DNA of 64,000 bases, from contig NZ_CP080388.1 in the NCBI RefSeq assembly GCF_030036535.1, positions 992,001 through 1,056,000 of the forward strand, written 5' to 3'. The DNA comes from Agrobacterium cucumeris. Lineage in GTDB: Bacteria > Pseudomonadota > Alphaproteobacteria > Rhizobiales > Rhizobiaceae. Below the pieces are notes generated by a model, which searched no databases, was not told where the DNA came from, and saw only the letters and a program-made list of their open reading frames with translations. Shown one piece after another: positions 13,598-23,217 of the stretch. The stretch's first letter is position 1; each line of letters begins with the position of its first letter. A program made the position numbers and the translations under genes.

Positions 13598-14650
13598 ATG
13601 TTTTTTGCTTCAGACAATTGGGCTGGCGCCCATCCGGCCGTCAACGAACGGCTTTCGCGGGAATCCACCCGCTTTGCCGCCGCTTACGGCACCAGCGAAC
13701 TCGATCTCTCCATCGAAAAGCGCTTCAACGAGATATTCGAGCGCGAGGTCGCGGTGTTTTTCGTCGCCACTGGCACGGCGGCCAACTCGCTTTCGCTGGC
13801 CAGCATTGCCCGCCCCGGCGGCCTGACCTTCTGTCATTCGGAAGCCCATGTGATCGAAGACGAATGCGGCGCGCCTGATTTCTTCAGCGGCATGCGCATG
13901 GTCGCCGTCGAAGGGCCGGATGGCAAGATGCTGCCGGAAAACCTGATCGAACGTATCGCGCGTTATCCGCAGGACGCCGTTCACCATGGCCGCGCCGCCG
14001 CCATCACCATGACGCAGGCAACCGAGGCCGGCACGGTCTATACGCTCGATGAAATCGACGCCATCGCCAGGATCGCCAAGGACAACGGCCTGCCACTGCA
14101 TATGGATGGCGCGCGTTTTGCCAATGCGCTTGCCGCACTCGGCACCACGCCGGCCGAAATGACCTGGAAACGCGGCGTCGACGTCCTGTCTTTCGGCGGC
14201 ACGAAAAACGGCTGCTGGTGCGCGGAAGCGATCGTCTTCTTCGATCCCTCGCTCGCCCGGGACTTCTCCTTCCTGCGCAAGCGCACCGCCCAGCTTTTTT
14301 CGAAATCGCGTTTCATCGCCGCGCAGTTCGAAGCCTATCTGCAGGACGATCTGTGGCTCGGTCTCGCCGGCCACGCCAATGCCATGGCCAACCGGCTGCG
14401 CGCCGGCTTCGGCTCGCTCAACAGCGCCCGCCTCGCCTGGCCGACACAGGCTAACGAAGTGTTCGCCATTCTGCCGAAGGCAGCCGCCGAAGCCGCAACG
14501 GCCAAGGGTGCGAAGTTCTATGACTGGCTGGAGCCGCGCGACATGCCGGAAAAGGTCGGCAAGGACGAAATGCTGATCCGTATGGTCACCAGCTTTGCGA
14601 CGACCGAGGCCGACGTGGACGAATTCCTGTCGATCTGCGCCTCTGTCTGA
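13598..14650 (+). CDS. ltaE: Low-specificity L-threonine aldolase family protein
   Basis: The 350-residue PLP enzyme should split L-threonine or allo-threonine into glycine and acetaldehyde. The PLP-binding lysine is Lys203 in the motif DVLSFGGTKNG, and the fold-type I features HMDGARFANA (Asp170 contacting the pyridine nitrogen) and TQATEAGTVY are in place. The product is soluble with no signal peptide. Start is ATG 13598 after a purine-rich TCAGAG. It is monocistronic and converges on kdpE, with a hairpin at 14658 between them. Related beta-hydroxy-amino-acid lyases cannot be excluded by sequence alone. Confidence 0.9.
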   Translation: MFFASDNWAGAHPAVNERLSRESTRFAAAYGTSELDLSIEKRFNEIFEREVAVFFVATGTAANSLSLASIARPGGLTFCHSEAHVIEDECGAPDFFSGMRMVAVEGPDGKMLPENLIERIARYPQDAVHHGRAAAITMTQATEAGTVYTLDEIDAIARIAKDNGLPLHMDGARFANALAALGTTPAEMTWKRGVDVLSFGGTKNGCWCAEAIVFFDPSLARDFSFLRKRTAQLFSKSRFIAAQFEAYLQDDLWLGLAGHANAMANRLRAGFGSLNSARLAWPTQANEVFAILPKAAAEAATAKGAKFYDWLEPRDMPEKVGKDEMLIRMVTSFATTEADVDEFLSICASV

Positions 14651-14657
14651 CACAACA

Positions 14658-14688
14658 TTTGAGGGCGCTCCATAATGGCGCCCTCAAA
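14658..14688. terminator. Terminator-like hairpin between aldolase and kdpE
   Basis: A perfect 11-bp inverted repeat (TTTGAGGGCGC at 14658-14668, GCGCCCTCAAA at 14678-14688) with a 9-nt loop begins 7 bp after the aldolase stop and overlaps the kdpE stop codon. The arms end in TTT/AAA, but no long T-run follows, so termination strength is uncertain. Confidence 0.5.
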
Positions 14689-15373
14689 CCTCCTGAAGCC
14701 GGTAACCGACACCGGTTTCCGTCAGGATATAACGTGGCTGGTCCGGGATTTTTTCGATCTTCTGGCGGAGCTGGCGCACATAGACCCGCAAATATTGCAC
14801 GTCGGTCAACTCGTCCCACGCATGCTCAAGTAAAAATCGGTGCGTCAGCACCTTGCCCGCATGCTGCACCAGAACCCGCAGAATATCATACTCCTTGGGC
14901 GAAAGTTTCACCTCGCGGTCCTCCACCTTGACGATGCGCCGGACGAGATCGACCGAAAGATCGCCGGTTTGGAATACCGGTCTTTCCCCCTGGCTCTGCA
15001 GGCGGTGGCGCAGGGCGACGCGGATGCGGGCGACAAGCTCGTTCATGCCGAAGGGCTTGCTTATATAGTCATCCGCCCCCAGTTCCAGCGCCTTGACGAT
15101 ACCTGCCTCATCCGTGCGGCTGGAGAGAATGATGACCGGCAACGCCAGTCCTTCGCCACGCCATTTCGCCAGCAGATCATGCCCCGACATGTCAGGCAGG
15201 CCCAGATCGAGAATGACGAGATCGGGCTTGTCCTGCTCGACGAGCTCCATCGCCACCTTGGCATTCATGGCCTCGCTCACCGCATATCCTTGCGTCGACA
15301 GCCCCACCCGCAAAAGCTTGCGGATCGGCGGTTCATCGTCGACGATCAGAATGCGGACGGCGGAATTGGTCAT
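14684..15373 (-). CDS. kdpE: KdpE response regulator of the potassium uptake operon
   Basis: 229-residue OmpR-family regulator with phosphoacceptor Asp56, Ser84/Ser85 at the switch position and Lys106 in SKPF, followed by a winged-helix domain ending in TETGVGYRLQ. In the known system KdpD phosphorylates it under potassium limitation and it then activates the kdp promoter. GGGAGA lies just before ATG 15373. It is the last gene of the kdp cluster, 60 bp downstream of kdpD. Confidence 0.95.
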   Translation of the reverse strand: MTNSAVRILIVDDEPPIRKLLRVGLSTQGYAVSEAMNAKVAMELVEQDKPDLVILDLGLPDMSGHDLLAKWRGEGLALPVIILSSRTDEAGIVKALELGADDYISKPFGMNELVARIRVALRHRLQSQGERPVFQTGDLSVDLVRRIVKVEDREVKLSPKEYDILRVLVQHAGKVLTHRFLLEHAWDELTDVQYLRVYVRQLRQKIEKIPDQPRYILTETGVGYRLQEV

Positions 15374-15433
15374 TCCCGATCTCCCTTAGCGGCACGACAA
15401 AGCACGTGAATGATTCTCTTCTGAAATCGCGCC

Positions 15434-18136
15434 CTAATCATGATCTAGCACGGGAGCGTCAGGGGAAGCGGGCAGGCTTATGATAAATTGCGCGCCTGAG
15501 CGACCTGACCTGTTCTCCGCCCGGATCGACCCGCCCATGGCCTCGATGAAACCCTTGCAGATGGATAGCCCGAGACCCGTGCCGGCCTGCACATGGTCCA
15601 CCTTGCGCACCCGGTAGAAACTGTCGAACACCCGCTCCGTATCATCAGGGGGGATGCCCGGCCCCTCATCCGCAACGGACAGGAGGACATGCCTGCCCTG
15701 TCGCCACCCTCTGATCTCGATGGCCGTCTGTTCAGGTGCATATTTGGCTGCGTTGTCGATCAGATTAAACAACACCTGCTCGAAAAGCACCGGATCGACC
15801 TTCAGCATTGGCAGATCGGAGGGAATATCGAGAACGATCTCATGCCGGACAACGATTTTCGCCGCGCGCGAAAGCGCCGTGCCGACCATATCACCAACAA
15901 AATGCAGCCCGTAATTCGGTTCCATCGCACCTGAGCCAATTCTTGTCATATCCAGCAGATTGGAGATGAAACGGTTCAGCCGCTCGGACTCCTCAATGAT
16001 CGTCGAAAGTAACTCAGTGCGCGCATCTGGCGGAATGTCGTCGGCAAAATCCTTGAGCGTTCCGGCAGACCCCAGAATGGCGGCAAGTGGCGTCTTCAGG
16101 TCGTGGGAAATGGAGGTAAGGAGAGCGGTGCGCAGCCGGTCGGTTTCCGCCGCGAGCCTTGCCCGGTCAACATCCGAGACAAGCTGGATACGTTCAACGG
16201 CAAGCCCCGCCTGATCGGCCAGTGCATCGAACAGCCGCTGCTGTTCGGGTGTCAAAAGCGGGCCAACCCGGTCGTCATCCAGCCCCACCACGCCGATGGC
16301 GCCACTGCCGGTGCGCAACGGCAGATAAAGGCGCTTGGCGCCCGGCAGCGTATCCGCGCCGCGACCCGTGGCTCTGTTATGCTCCCATGCCCATTGCGCA
16401 GCGGCAATATCGGCATCCGCCAGCGTATCATCCGGCGGATACCCCGCCTTGACGGTAATCGTATTGTTTTCCGGCAGCAGCAGAACGACCCGGACCTTCA
16501 GCATCGAAGCCATCTGGTAAGCGGTTGCCCACAGCACATCATCCAGCGTGCCCGTGCCTGCCAGTTTTTTCGAGAACAGATAGAGGTCCTCTGTCGTGCG
16601 TGCCCTCGCCCGCGCCGATGCCGCCTGCCGCTGCACCGCGACGGCCAGATTGGAGGCAACCAGGGCCACCCCGAAATAAAACAGCAGCGCCACGACACTG
16701 TCCGGCGCGCTCACCGTCAGCGTGTAACGCGGCTCCAGAAAGAAGAAGTTGAAGGCGAAGGCGCCAAGCAGCGAGGCATAAAGTGCCGGCCCCAGCCCGC
16801 CGCGCACGGCCGCAGCCAGAACCGCCATCAGGAAGACCAGCGCCAGGTTCCGGACGTCGAGCATCTGGTCCAGCCCGATGCCGACAACGATAGCCACCAC
16901 CACCAGTAGCGTACTGCTGAGATAGGCCTTGATCCGATTGCCAAGGCGCGGAGATGCCTGCTTTACCGTCGGTGCCGACTTTTCCGCCGTCTTGTCGCCG
17001 GAAATGACGTGGACGCTGATATCACCCGCATGGTCGATCAATTCATGGGTGAGCGAGCGCTGAAACAGGCGCTGCCACCAGTTCTTTTTCGGACGGCCGA
17101 TGATGATGTGAGTGAAATTATTGGCATTTGCATAGGCGATGATCTCGCGTGTCAGATCAAGCGCCGGCAGGGTTACCGTCTCGCCGCCCAGCTTCTCGGC
17201 AAGCCGCATGGTGCCGGCCAGCCGGTCCTTCTCCGTCTCCGACAATTGCTGCGAACGTGGCGTATCGAGATGCAGCGCCGTCCATGGCGCGCGCAGCCGG
17301 TCTGCCTGCCTTCGGGCATAACGCACCAGACCCGGGCCATTGCCGCCGTGGTCCAGACAGACCAGAACCCGGTCTCCCGCGGCCCATGGTCCGGAAATGG
17401 CGTGCGACTGCATGTGGTTGAGCAATTGCTCATCCACCCGCTGCGCCGTGCGTCGAAGCGCCAGTTCACGCAACGCCGTCAGGTTGCCGCGCGAAAAATA
17501 ATTCTCGATGGCGCGCCGCGCGGTGCGGGGCATGTAAACCTTGCCATCCTGCAGGCGTTTCAGCAGATCGTCGGGGGTGATGTCGATGATTTCGACATCG
17601 TCGGCCCTGTCGATGATGCTGTCAGGCACGGTTTCTCGCACACGGATGCGGGTGATCTGAGCCACCACGTCATTCAGGCTTTCGACATGCTGGATGTTCA
17701 ACGTCGTATAGACGTCTATTCCCTGTGCGAGGATTTCTTGAACATCCATATAGCGCTTGGGGTGGCGGCTGCCGGCGGCATTGGTATGGGCAAGCTCGTC
17801 GACCAGCACCAGCGCGGGGCGGCGGGCGAGTATCGCATCGAGATCCATCTCCTCCAGCATCTGACCGCGATAATCGATGCGCTTGCGGGTGATCACCTCC
17901 AGCCCTTCGACCAGCGCCTCGGTTTCGCGGCGGCCATGGGTTTCCACGACGCCGATGATCGTGTCGACGCCATCCGCAAGCTTCGCACGGCCGGACATCA
18001 GCATTTCATAGGTCTTGCCGACGCCGGGGGCTGCGCCTAAAAAAATCTTCAGCCGGCCCCGTGCCTCGCGCCGGGCATTTTCCAGCAGCGCATCGGGCGA
18101 CGGTCGGCTCGGCATATTGCTGATATCGTCAGGCAT
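15434..18136 (-). CDS. kdpD: KdpD potassium/turgor sensor histidine kinase
   Basis: About 900 residues. The N-terminal KdpD domain carries a Walker A motif GAAPGVGKT (residues 34-42) and the EMDLDAILARRPALVLVDELAHTN segment; a USP-like domain follows (about 240-370), then four closely spaced membrane helices (about 400-500), a GAF-like region, and the kinase core with H box SISHDLKTPLAA, N box LIDNAAKYA and G boxes DEGPGIPPDD and GTGLGLSICKG. It phosphorylates and dephosphorylates KdpE. The ATG at 18136 is preferred over the in-frame GTG at 18145 because of GGTGGG just upstream. It follows kdpC after a stable hairpin that may lower its expression relative to the pump. Confidence 0.96.
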   Translation of the reverse strand: MPDDISNMPSRPSPDALLENARREARGRLKIFLGAAPGVGKTYEMLMSGRAKLADGVDTIIGVVETHGRRETEALVEGLEVITRKRIDYRGQMLEEMDLDAILARRPALVLVDELAHTNAAGSRHPKRYMDVQEILAQGIDVYTTLNIQHVESLNDVVAQITRIRVRETVPDSIIDRADDVEIIDITPDDLLKRLQDGKVYMPRTARRAIENYFSRGNLTALRELALRRTAQRVDEQLLNHMQSHAISGPWAAGDRVLVCLDHGGNGPGLVRYARRQADRLRAPWTALHLDTPRSQQLSETEKDRLAGTMRLAEKLGGETVTLPALDLTREIIAYANANNFTHIIIGRPKKNWWQRLFQRSLTHELIDHAGDISVHVISGDKTAEKSAPTVKQASPRLGNRIKAYLSSTLLVVVAIVVGIGLDQMLDVRNLALVFLMAVLAAAVRGGLGPALYASLLGAFAFNFFFLEPRYTLTVSAPDSVVALLFYFGVALVASNLAVAVQRQAASARARARTTEDLYLFSKKLAGTGTLDDVLWATAYQMASMLKVRVVLLLPENNTITVKAGYPPDDTLADADIAAAQWAWEHNRATGRGADTLPGAKRLYLPLRTGSGAIGVVGLDDDRVGPLLTPEQQRLFDALADQAGLAVERIQLVSDVDRARLAAETDRLRTALLTSISHDLKTPLAAILGSAGTLKDFADDIPPDARTELLSTIIEESERLNRFISNLLDMTRIGSGAMEPNYGLHFVGDMVGTALSRAAKIVVRHEIVLDIPSDLPMLKVDPVLFEQVLFNLIDNAAKYAPEQTAIEIRGWRQGRHVLLSVADEGPGIPPDDTERVFDSFYRVRKVDHVQAGTGLGLSICKGFIEAMGGSIRAENRSGRSGAQFIISLPASPDAPVLDHD

Positions 18137-18156
18137 ATAACCCACCAGTGGTCGAA

Positions 18157-18182
18157 GCTATGGCTTCCGAAGAAGCCATAGC
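18157..18182 (-). other. Intercistronic UUCG-capped stem-loop, kdpC-kdpD
   Basis: An 11-bp perfect stem (arms 18157-18167 and 18172-18182) closes a 4-nt loop that reads TTCG in the leftward transcript, closed by a C-G pair. No U-run follows. It likely protects the kdpFABC 3' end or reduces read-through into kdpDE. Confidence 0.55.
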
Positions 18183-18191
18183 CATTTCAGT

Positions 18192-18758
18192 TCATGAGCC
18201 GGCTGCGTCAAGAGCCATGTTGAGCGCCAGTACATTTACGACGGGTTCGCCCATGAAGCCCAGTTCCGATCCCTCGACATGACGCTCGACAATGGCACGC
18301 AACGCGGTTTCATCCATGCCCCTTGCCTTTGCGACGCGCGCAACCTGAAAATAGGCGGCCTCAGGCGAAACATGCGGGTCGAGACCGCTGCCCGATGCCG
18401 TCACCAGATCGGCCGGCACTTCGGCTGCCGGGTTTTCGGCTTTCGCCGTCTCATAATCCTGTTTCACCCGGTCGATCAGCTTGGCGCTGGTCGGGCCAAG
18501 ATTGGAGCCGGAAGAGGAGGCAGCGTTATACCCGTCACCAGCGGCCGACGGCCTGCCGTGGAAATATTTCTCACCGGTGAAGGCCTGTCCGATCAATTGC
18601 GAACCCACCACGCTGCCGTTTTTCTCGATCAGGCTGCCATTGGCCTGAAAGGGAAAGAGCGCTTGCGCAAGGCCCGTCATGCCCAGCGGATAGGCAAGGC
18701 CGGTGATGGCGGTGGTGGCAAGGATCAGCACCAGTGCGGGACGAAACTGTCTAAACAT
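18192..18758 (-). CDS. kdpC: Potassium-transporting ATPase subunit C
   Basis: The 188-residue subunit has one N-terminal membrane anchor (about residues 7-30, [18 protein letters not shown]) and a periplasmic domain with the family motifs [17 protein letters not shown] and [14 protein letters not shown]. It stabilises the KdpFABC complex and is proposed to raise its affinity for potassium. It starts 12 bp after kdpB in the operon. All family signatures are intact. Confidence 0.96.
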   Translation of the reverse strand: MFRQFRPALVLILATTAITGLAYPLGMTGLAQALFPFQANGSLIEKNGSVVGSQLIGQAFTGEKYFHGRPSAAGDGYNAASSSGSNLGPTSAKLIDRVKQDYETAKAENPAAEVPADLVTASGSGLDPHVSPEAAYFQVARVAKARGMDETALRAIVERHVEGSELGFMGEPVVNVLALNMALDAAGS

Positions 18759-18770
18759 TGTCTTTACTCC

Positions 18771-20855
18771 TCAGGCAAGACCAAGCGCCGTAATAGCGAG
18801 GTCGATGGCCTTGATGCCGATAAAGGGAACGATGATGCCGCCGAGGCCATAAACGACCAGATTGCGCGACAGCAGCGCGCCGGCGCCGATCGGACGGTAT
18901 TTGACGCCCTTCAACGACAGCGGGATGAGTGCGATGATGATCAGCGCGTTGAAGATGATGGCGGAAAGGATCGCGCTTTGCGGCGTCGAAAGCCCCATGA
19001 CGTTCAGGACGCCAAGCTGCGGATAGAGCACCAGGAACATCGCCGGGATGATGGCAAAATATTTGGCGATATCGTTGGCAATGGAGAATGTCGTCAGTGC
19101 GCCGCGCGTCATCAGCAACTGCTTGCCGATCTCGACGATCTCGATGAGCTTGGTCGGGTCGCTGTCGAGATCGACCATATTGCCCGCCTCGCGCGCCGCC
19201 ACCGTGCCGGTGTTCATGGCGACGCCGACATCGGCCTGCGCCAGCGCCGGGGCGTCGTTGGTGCCGTCGCCGCACATGGCGACGAGTTTGCCCTTCGCCT
19301 GCTCCTCGCGGATCAGTTCCAGCTTGTTTTCCGGTGTCGCCTGGGCGAGGAAATCATCGACGCCTGCTTCCGCCGCAATGGCAGCCGCCGTCATCGGATT
19401 GTCGCCGGTGATCATGACGGTGCGGATGCCCATGCGGCGAAGCTCGGCGAAACGTTCGCGAATGCCGCCCTTGACGATATCCTTCAGCTGCACGACGCCA
19501 AGCAGTTTTCCATCGCGCACCACGGCAAGCGGCGTGCCGCCAGCCTTGGCGATCTCTTCCGCGATAGCACGGATCCCACGCGTGGCATCGGTTTCGGTTT
19601 TGACGGCCAACGCCGCATTGCCCTGTTGCGCAACGCCGCCATCGACATAGGACAGCACGGCATCGACGGCACCCTTGCGAATGGAGGCGCCCTCAAAATC
19701 GACGCCGCTCATGCGGGTCTGGGCGGTGAAGGGCACGAAGGTGGCATGCAGCTTCTGCATGTCGCGGGCGCGGATGCCGTATTTTTCCTTGGCGAGAACG
19801 ACGATGGAGCGGCCTTCCGGCGTCTCATCGGCAAGCGAGGCAAGCTGTGCGGCATCGGCAAGCTCCTGTTCGGAAACGCCGGCGATAGGCCGAAACTCGG
19901 TCGCCTGCCGGTTGCCAAGCGTAATCGTGCCGGTCTTGTCCAGCAGCAGCGTATCGACGTCACCTGCCGCTTCGACGGCGCGGCCGGACATGGCAAGCAC
20001 GTTGAAGCGCACCAGCCTGTCCATGCCGGCAATACCGATGGCGGACAGAAGAGCGCCGATGGTTGTCGGGATGAGCGTCACGAACAGCGCCACCAGCACA
20101 ATGATCGGGATGGAGCCGCCGGCATAGGTCGCGAAACTTGGAATCGTCGCGGTGGCCAGAACGAAGATCAGTGTCATCCCCGCAAGCAGGATGTTGAGCG
20201 CAATCTCGTTCGGTGTCTTCTGGCGCTCGGCACCTTCAACCAGCGAAATCATCCGGTCGAGGAAGGTGGAGCCGGCAGCAGCGGTGATGCGCACCCTTAT
20301 CCAGTCCGACAAAACCTGCGTGCCGCCGGTGACGGCCGAACGGTCGCCGCCGGATTCGCGGATAACCGGGGCGGATTCACCTGTTATCGCTGCCTCGTTG
20401 ACGGAGGCCACACCTTCAACGACTTCGCCATCGGAGGGGATGATATCGCCGGCTTCCACCAGCACGACATCGTTGACCTTCAGGCTGGTGCCCGCCACCA
20501 TCTTGTACTGGCTGCGGTCATCGCCGGTCAGCAGTTTCGCCTGGGTTTCGGTGCGGGTCCGGCGCAGCGAATCCGCCTGCGCCTTGCCGCGCCCTTCGGC
20601 AACGGCTTCGGCAAAATTGGCAAACAGCACGGTGAACCAGAGCCAGAGGTTGATCTGGAAGGAAAAGCCGAGATTGCCGCTGCCGATGATCAGATCGCGG
20701 ATGAAGAGCACGGTCGTCAGCACCGAGACCGTCGCCACCACGAACATGACCGGGTTGCGGGCAAGCGTGCGCGGATTGAGCTTTTTGAATGCGGCGGCAA
20801 TGGCCGGCACGAGAATGCGAGAATCGAGGATGCTCGCTTGTTTGGACTGGCTCAT
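18771..20855 (-). CDS. kdpB: Potassium-transporting P-type ATPase subunit B
   Basis: The 694-residue catalytic subunit hydrolyses ATP to drive potassium uptake through KdpA. The phosphorylated aspartate is Asp306 in [12 protein letters not shown]; the actuator motif is TGES (158-161), in which the serine corresponds to the inhibitory phosphorylation site described in the E. coli enzyme; the hinge motif is [18 protein letters not shown]. The frame is open 41 codons further upstream, but ATG 20855 has GGAG with 7-nt spacing and begins the conserved N-terminus. Membrane helices flank the cytoplasmic domains as usual. Confidence 0.97.
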   Translation of the reverse strand: MSQSKQASILDSRILVPAIAAAFKKLNPRTLARNPVMFVVATVSVLTTVLFIRDLIIGSGNLGFSFQINLWLWFTVLFANFAEAVAEGRGKAQADSLRRTRTETQAKLLTGDDRSQYKMVAGTSLKVNDVVLVEAGDIIPSDGEVVEGVASVNEAAITGESAPVIRESGGDRSAVTGGTQVLSDWIRVRITAAAGSTFLDRMISLVEGAERQKTPNEIALNILLAGMTLIFVLATATIPSFATYAGGSIPIIVLVALFVTLIPTTIGALLSAIGIAGMDRLVRFNVLAMSGRAVEAAGDVDTLLLDKTGTITLGNRQATEFRPIAGVSEQELADAAQLASLADETPEGRSIVVLAKEKYGIRARDMQKLHATFVPFTAQTRMSGVDFEGASIRKGAVDAVLSYVDGGVAQQGNAALAVKTETDATRGIRAIAEEIAKAGGTPLAVVRDGKLLGVVQLKDIVKGGIRERFAELRRMGIRTVMITGDNPMTAAAIAAEAGVDDFLAQATPENKLELIREEQAKGKLVAMCGDGTNDAPALAQADVGVAMNTGTVAAREAGNMVDLDSDPTKLIEIVEIGKQLLMTRGALTTFSIANDIAKYFAIIPAMFLVLYPQLGVLNVMGLSTPQSAILSAIIFNALIIIALIPLSLKGVKYRPIGAGALLSRNLVVYGLGGIIVPFIGIKAIDLAITALGLA

Positions 20856-20899
20856 GAAGAGGCTCCAGCGTTTGAAACAGGGCGACCGATAAGGGTCGA

Positions 20900-21064
20900 T
20901 CAGCCCGTGAGAACTTCGAGAGCGACGACGGCGGCGAACAGGGCCGCCATCATCGCAAGAATGAGATTGGACGCGCACCAGCCGCCGGGACCGGCGCTCC
21001 TTTTGACGGGAGCACCAGTGCGGACAGGAAGGTTGCGGCGGTATCGAGGGGTGTCATTGGTCAT
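20900..21064 (-). CDS. Putative small membrane protein between kdpA and kdpB
   Basis: A 54-codon frame starts at ATG 21064, with GAGGTGG overlapping the kdpA stop and 4-5 nt spacing, and ends 44 bp before kdpB. The predicted protein has a basic N-terminal half ([16 protein letters not shown]) and one C-terminal hydrophobic helix (about residues 33-51), so it would sit in the inner membrane with the basic part inside. Its spacing and direction imply co-transcription and coupled translation with kdpA. I do not know an established kdp subunit of this type; it could modulate the pump or its assembly. Confidence 0.6.
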   Translation of the reverse strand: MTNDTPRYRRNLPVRTGAPVKRSAGPGGWCASNLILAMMAALFAAVVALEVLTG

Positions 21065-21073
21065 CGTGCCACC

Positions 21074-22777
21074 TCAAAAGACCTGGCCCGCGGCCATCAC
21101 CAGGTGTTCCGCCACCGGACCAAGCGCCAGCGCCGGCAGGAAGGTGAGGCCACCGACAATCAGGATCGTGCCGACGAGCAGGCCGACAAACAGCGGACCA
21201 TCCGTCGGGAAGGTGCCGGCCGATGCCGGAACGGTCTTCTTGGTGACCAGCGAACCGGCAATGGCCAGTGCCGGAATGATCACCAGAAAACGCCCCATCA
21301 GCATGCCGAAACCAAGGGTAATGTTGTACCAGGTGGTATTGCCGGTGAGACCGCCGAAAGCCGAGCCGTTATTGGCAGCTGCCGAAGTATAGGCATAGAG
21401 GATTTCGGAGAAACCGTGCGGTCCAGCCGTGCCGATCGACGCCACCGCCGATGGCAGGACCGTCGCCGTGGCGGTGAAAGCCAGCATGGCGAGCGGCAGG
21501 CAGAGAATGGCCAGAATCGCCATCTTCATTTCCTTGGCCTCGATCTTCTTGCCGAGATATTCCGGTGTGCGGCCAACCATCAGACCCGCCACGAAGATGG
21601 CGATGATGATGAATAGCAGAATACCGTAAAAACCCGCGCCGACACCGCCGACGATCACTTCACCCAACTGCATGTTGATGAGCGGGACGAGACCGCCGAG
21701 CGCCGTGAAACTGCCATGCATGGCGTTGACCGCGCCGCAGGACGCGGCTGTGGTGATGACCGCAAACAGCGACGAAAGCGCCACTCCGAAGCGAACTTCC
21801 TTGCCTTCCATATTGCCGCCCGCAAGACCAAAGCCGTGCATCAGCGGATTTCCGGCCGCTTCCGCCCAATAGGTGACGGCGACGCCGGCGATGAACAGAA
21901 CGCCCATGGCCGAAAGGATCGCCCAGCCCTGGCGCTGGTTGCCCACCATGCGCCCGAAGACATTGGTGAAGGCCGCCCCGATCGCAAAGATCGAAACCAT
22001 CTGGATCATGTTGGAAAAGGCATCGGGGTTTTCAAACGGATGCGCGGAATTGGCGTTGAAGAAACCGCCGCCATTGGTGCCGAGCATCTTGATCGCCAGC
22101 TGCGATGCCACCGGCCCGACCGCAATCGTCTGCTGCGCACCTTCGAGCGTTTGTGCCGTGACATAGGCACCGAGCGTCTGCGGCACGCCGAGCCACACAT
22201 AGACAAGGGTCAGGACGATGCAGAGGGGCAAAAGCACGTAGAGCGTCGCACGGATCATATCCACCCAGAAATTGCCGATGGCCTTGCCCGAAGCGCGCGA
22301 AAAGGCGCGGATGAGGCCGATGGCAATTGCCATGCCCGTGGCGCCGGAAACAAAATTCTGCACGGTCAAACCAGCCATCTGGGTCAGATAAGACATGGTG
22401 CTTTCGCCGCCATAATTCTGCCAGTTGGTATTGGTGACGAAGCTGACCGCCGTGTTGAACGACAGTTCCGGCCCGACGGCCGGCATTGCCTGCGGATTAT
22501 AAGGCAGCACGGCCTGAAAACGCATCAGCGCGTAAAGCAGGGCAAAACCGAGGAGGTTGAAGAGCAACATGGAGAACGCATAGGTCGTCCAGTGCTGTTC
22601 CTCGCGCTCGCTTGTTCCGGCAAGGGCATAAAGGCCGCGCTCGACGGGTGCAAGAACCGGTGAAAGCAGGGTGCGTTCACCACTAAAGACACGCGCCATA
22701 TAGAAGCCGAGCGGCTTCACCAGCGCAAAAATGATCCCGCAAAACAGCAGAATCTGAAACCATCCATTGAGGGTCAT
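21074..22777 (-). CDS. kdpA: Potassium-transporting ATPase subunit A (ion channel subunit)
   Basis: The 567-residue polytopic protein belongs to the superfamily of potassium transporters and forms the selectivity filter of KdpFABC. Family segments are present: [26 protein letters not shown], the glycine-rich filter loops such as [19 protein letters not shown], and the C-terminal AAANNGSAF. About ten hydrophobic helices can be counted. The ATG at 22777 follows kdpF by 33 bp. The order F-A-(small ORF)-B-C-D-E is standard apart from the extra ORFs. Confidence 0.97.
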   Translation of the reverse strand: MTLNGWFQILLFCGIIFALVKPLGFYMARVFSGERTLLSPVLAPVERGLYALAGTSEREEQHWTTYAFSMLLFNLLGFALLYALMRFQAVLPYNPQAMPAVGPELSFNTAVSFVTNTNWQNYGGESTMSYLTQMAGLTVQNFVSGATGMAIAIGLIRAFSRASGKAIGNFWVDMIRATLYVLLPLCIVLTLVYVWLGVPQTLGAYVTAQTLEGAQQTIAVGPVASQLAIKMLGTNGGGFFNANSAHPFENPDAFSNMIQMVSIFAIGAAFTNVFGRMVGNQRQGWAILSAMGVLFIAGVAVTYWAEAAGNPLMHGFGLAGGNMEGKEVRFGVALSSLFAVITTAASCGAVNAMHGSFTALGGLVPLINMQLGEVIVGGVGAGFYGILLFIIIAIFVAGLMVGRTPEYLGKKIEAKEMKMAILAILCLPLAMLAFTATATVLPSAVASIGTAGPHGFSEILYAYTSAAANNGSAFGGLTGNTTWYNITLGFGMLMGRFLVIIPALAIAGSLVTKKTVPASAGTFPTDGPLFVGLLVGTILIVGGLTFLPALALGPVAEHLVMAAGQVF

Positions 22778-22810
22778 TGTATTGGACTTTCAATAGCCGC
22801 CGCTTCCCGA

Positions 22811-22900
22811 TCAGAAGCGTTCGGGGCGAATGAGAGCATAGGTGAGATAGGCGGCGATAAAGACGGTGACGGCACCGCTGAGGACATAGTCGAATATCAT
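22811..22900 (-). CDS. kdpF: Potassium-transporting ATPase subunit F
   Basis: A 29-residue single-helix protein, too short for ordinary gene finders. It starts at ATG 22900 with GGAGG at 5-nt spacing and ends with the typical KdpF tail, a helix followed by YALIRPERF. KdpF is a small accessory subunit that stabilises the KdpABC complex in the membrane. It lies directly before kdpA. Confidence 0.9.
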   Translation of the reverse strand: MIFDYVLSGAVTVFIAAYLTYALIRPERF

Positions 22901-22912
22901 CGCAGCCTCCGT

Positions 22913-22996
22913 CTAAAGCCGGTCGCAGGCGCGCGTATAGGCAAAGCAGAGGGCGAAGAACACCGTCGCTGCGCCGATCAGAACAAGGTCCATCAT
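22913..22996 (-). CDS. 27-residue membrane peptide preceding kdpF
   Basis: A 27-codon frame starts at ATG 22996 (or the adjacent ATG 22993) after AAGGAG with 7-nt spacing, and ends 12 bp before the kdpF start. The peptide is one hydrophobic helix with an aromatic FFALCFAY core and ends in TRACDRL. From memory, short peptides with a similar C-terminal CDRL end occur before kdpF in other proteobacteria, but I cannot check this here. A longer frame reading back to 23131 has no supporting start. It is probably the first cistron of the kdp operon; function unknown. Confidence 0.65.
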   Translation of the reverse strand: MMDLVLIGAATVFFALCFAYTRACDRL

Positions 22997-23034
22997 GATG
23001 GGACTCCTTTTTTCCACGAGGAGCCTGACAGGAA

Positions 23035-23103
23035 GAAAAGCGCCGCCATGTGGGACGTCGCTTTTCATTCTTTCTGGCTCAGGAAGGGAACACCATCCCT
23101 TCC
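23035..23103 (-). promoter_or_regulatory. kdp leader with two stem-loops
   Basis: Between the asparaginase stop and the first kdp cistron lie two inverted repeats: GGAAGGGA/TCCCTTCC (23082-23089, 23096-23103) and GAAAAGCG/CGCTTTTC (23035-23042, 23059-23066). Both would be transcribed if the promoter is near 23150. They could form an attenuator or stabilising leader. No known riboswitch class is recognised. Confidence 0.4.
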
Positions 23104-23162
23104 CGAACAGAAGAATGCACCCGAACCGCATAAAGGTTCGAGACGGCCTCAGAGGGAATAAA

Positions 23163-23181
23163 ATAGGAATCCTATAGGAAT
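23163..23181 (-). promoter_or_regulatory. Candidate KdpE binding site (direct repeats)
   Basis: ATAGGAAT occurs at 23163-23170 and again at 23174-23181, an 11-bp period matching one helical turn, as expected for tandem binding by an OmpR-family regulator. It lies about 170 bp upstream of the first kdp cistron, in the only gap where the kdp promoter can be. Confidence 0.4.
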
Positions 23182-23217
23182 TTCGATGCCCGCAGACGCG
23201 GGCACCGCTGCCGTTTC

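Noticed and set aside
18279..21392. Plus-strand open frame of 1037 codons opposite kdpC/kdpB
   Set aside because: It lies antisense to kdpB, whose phosphorylation and hinge motifs are intact, and crosses several gene boundaries; codon composition is that of a shadow frame.
22913..23131. 72-residue version of the small kdp leader protein
   Set aside because: The extra N-terminal 45 residues cover the leader hairpins and have no ribosome site, whereas ATG 22996 has AAGGAG at proper spacing.
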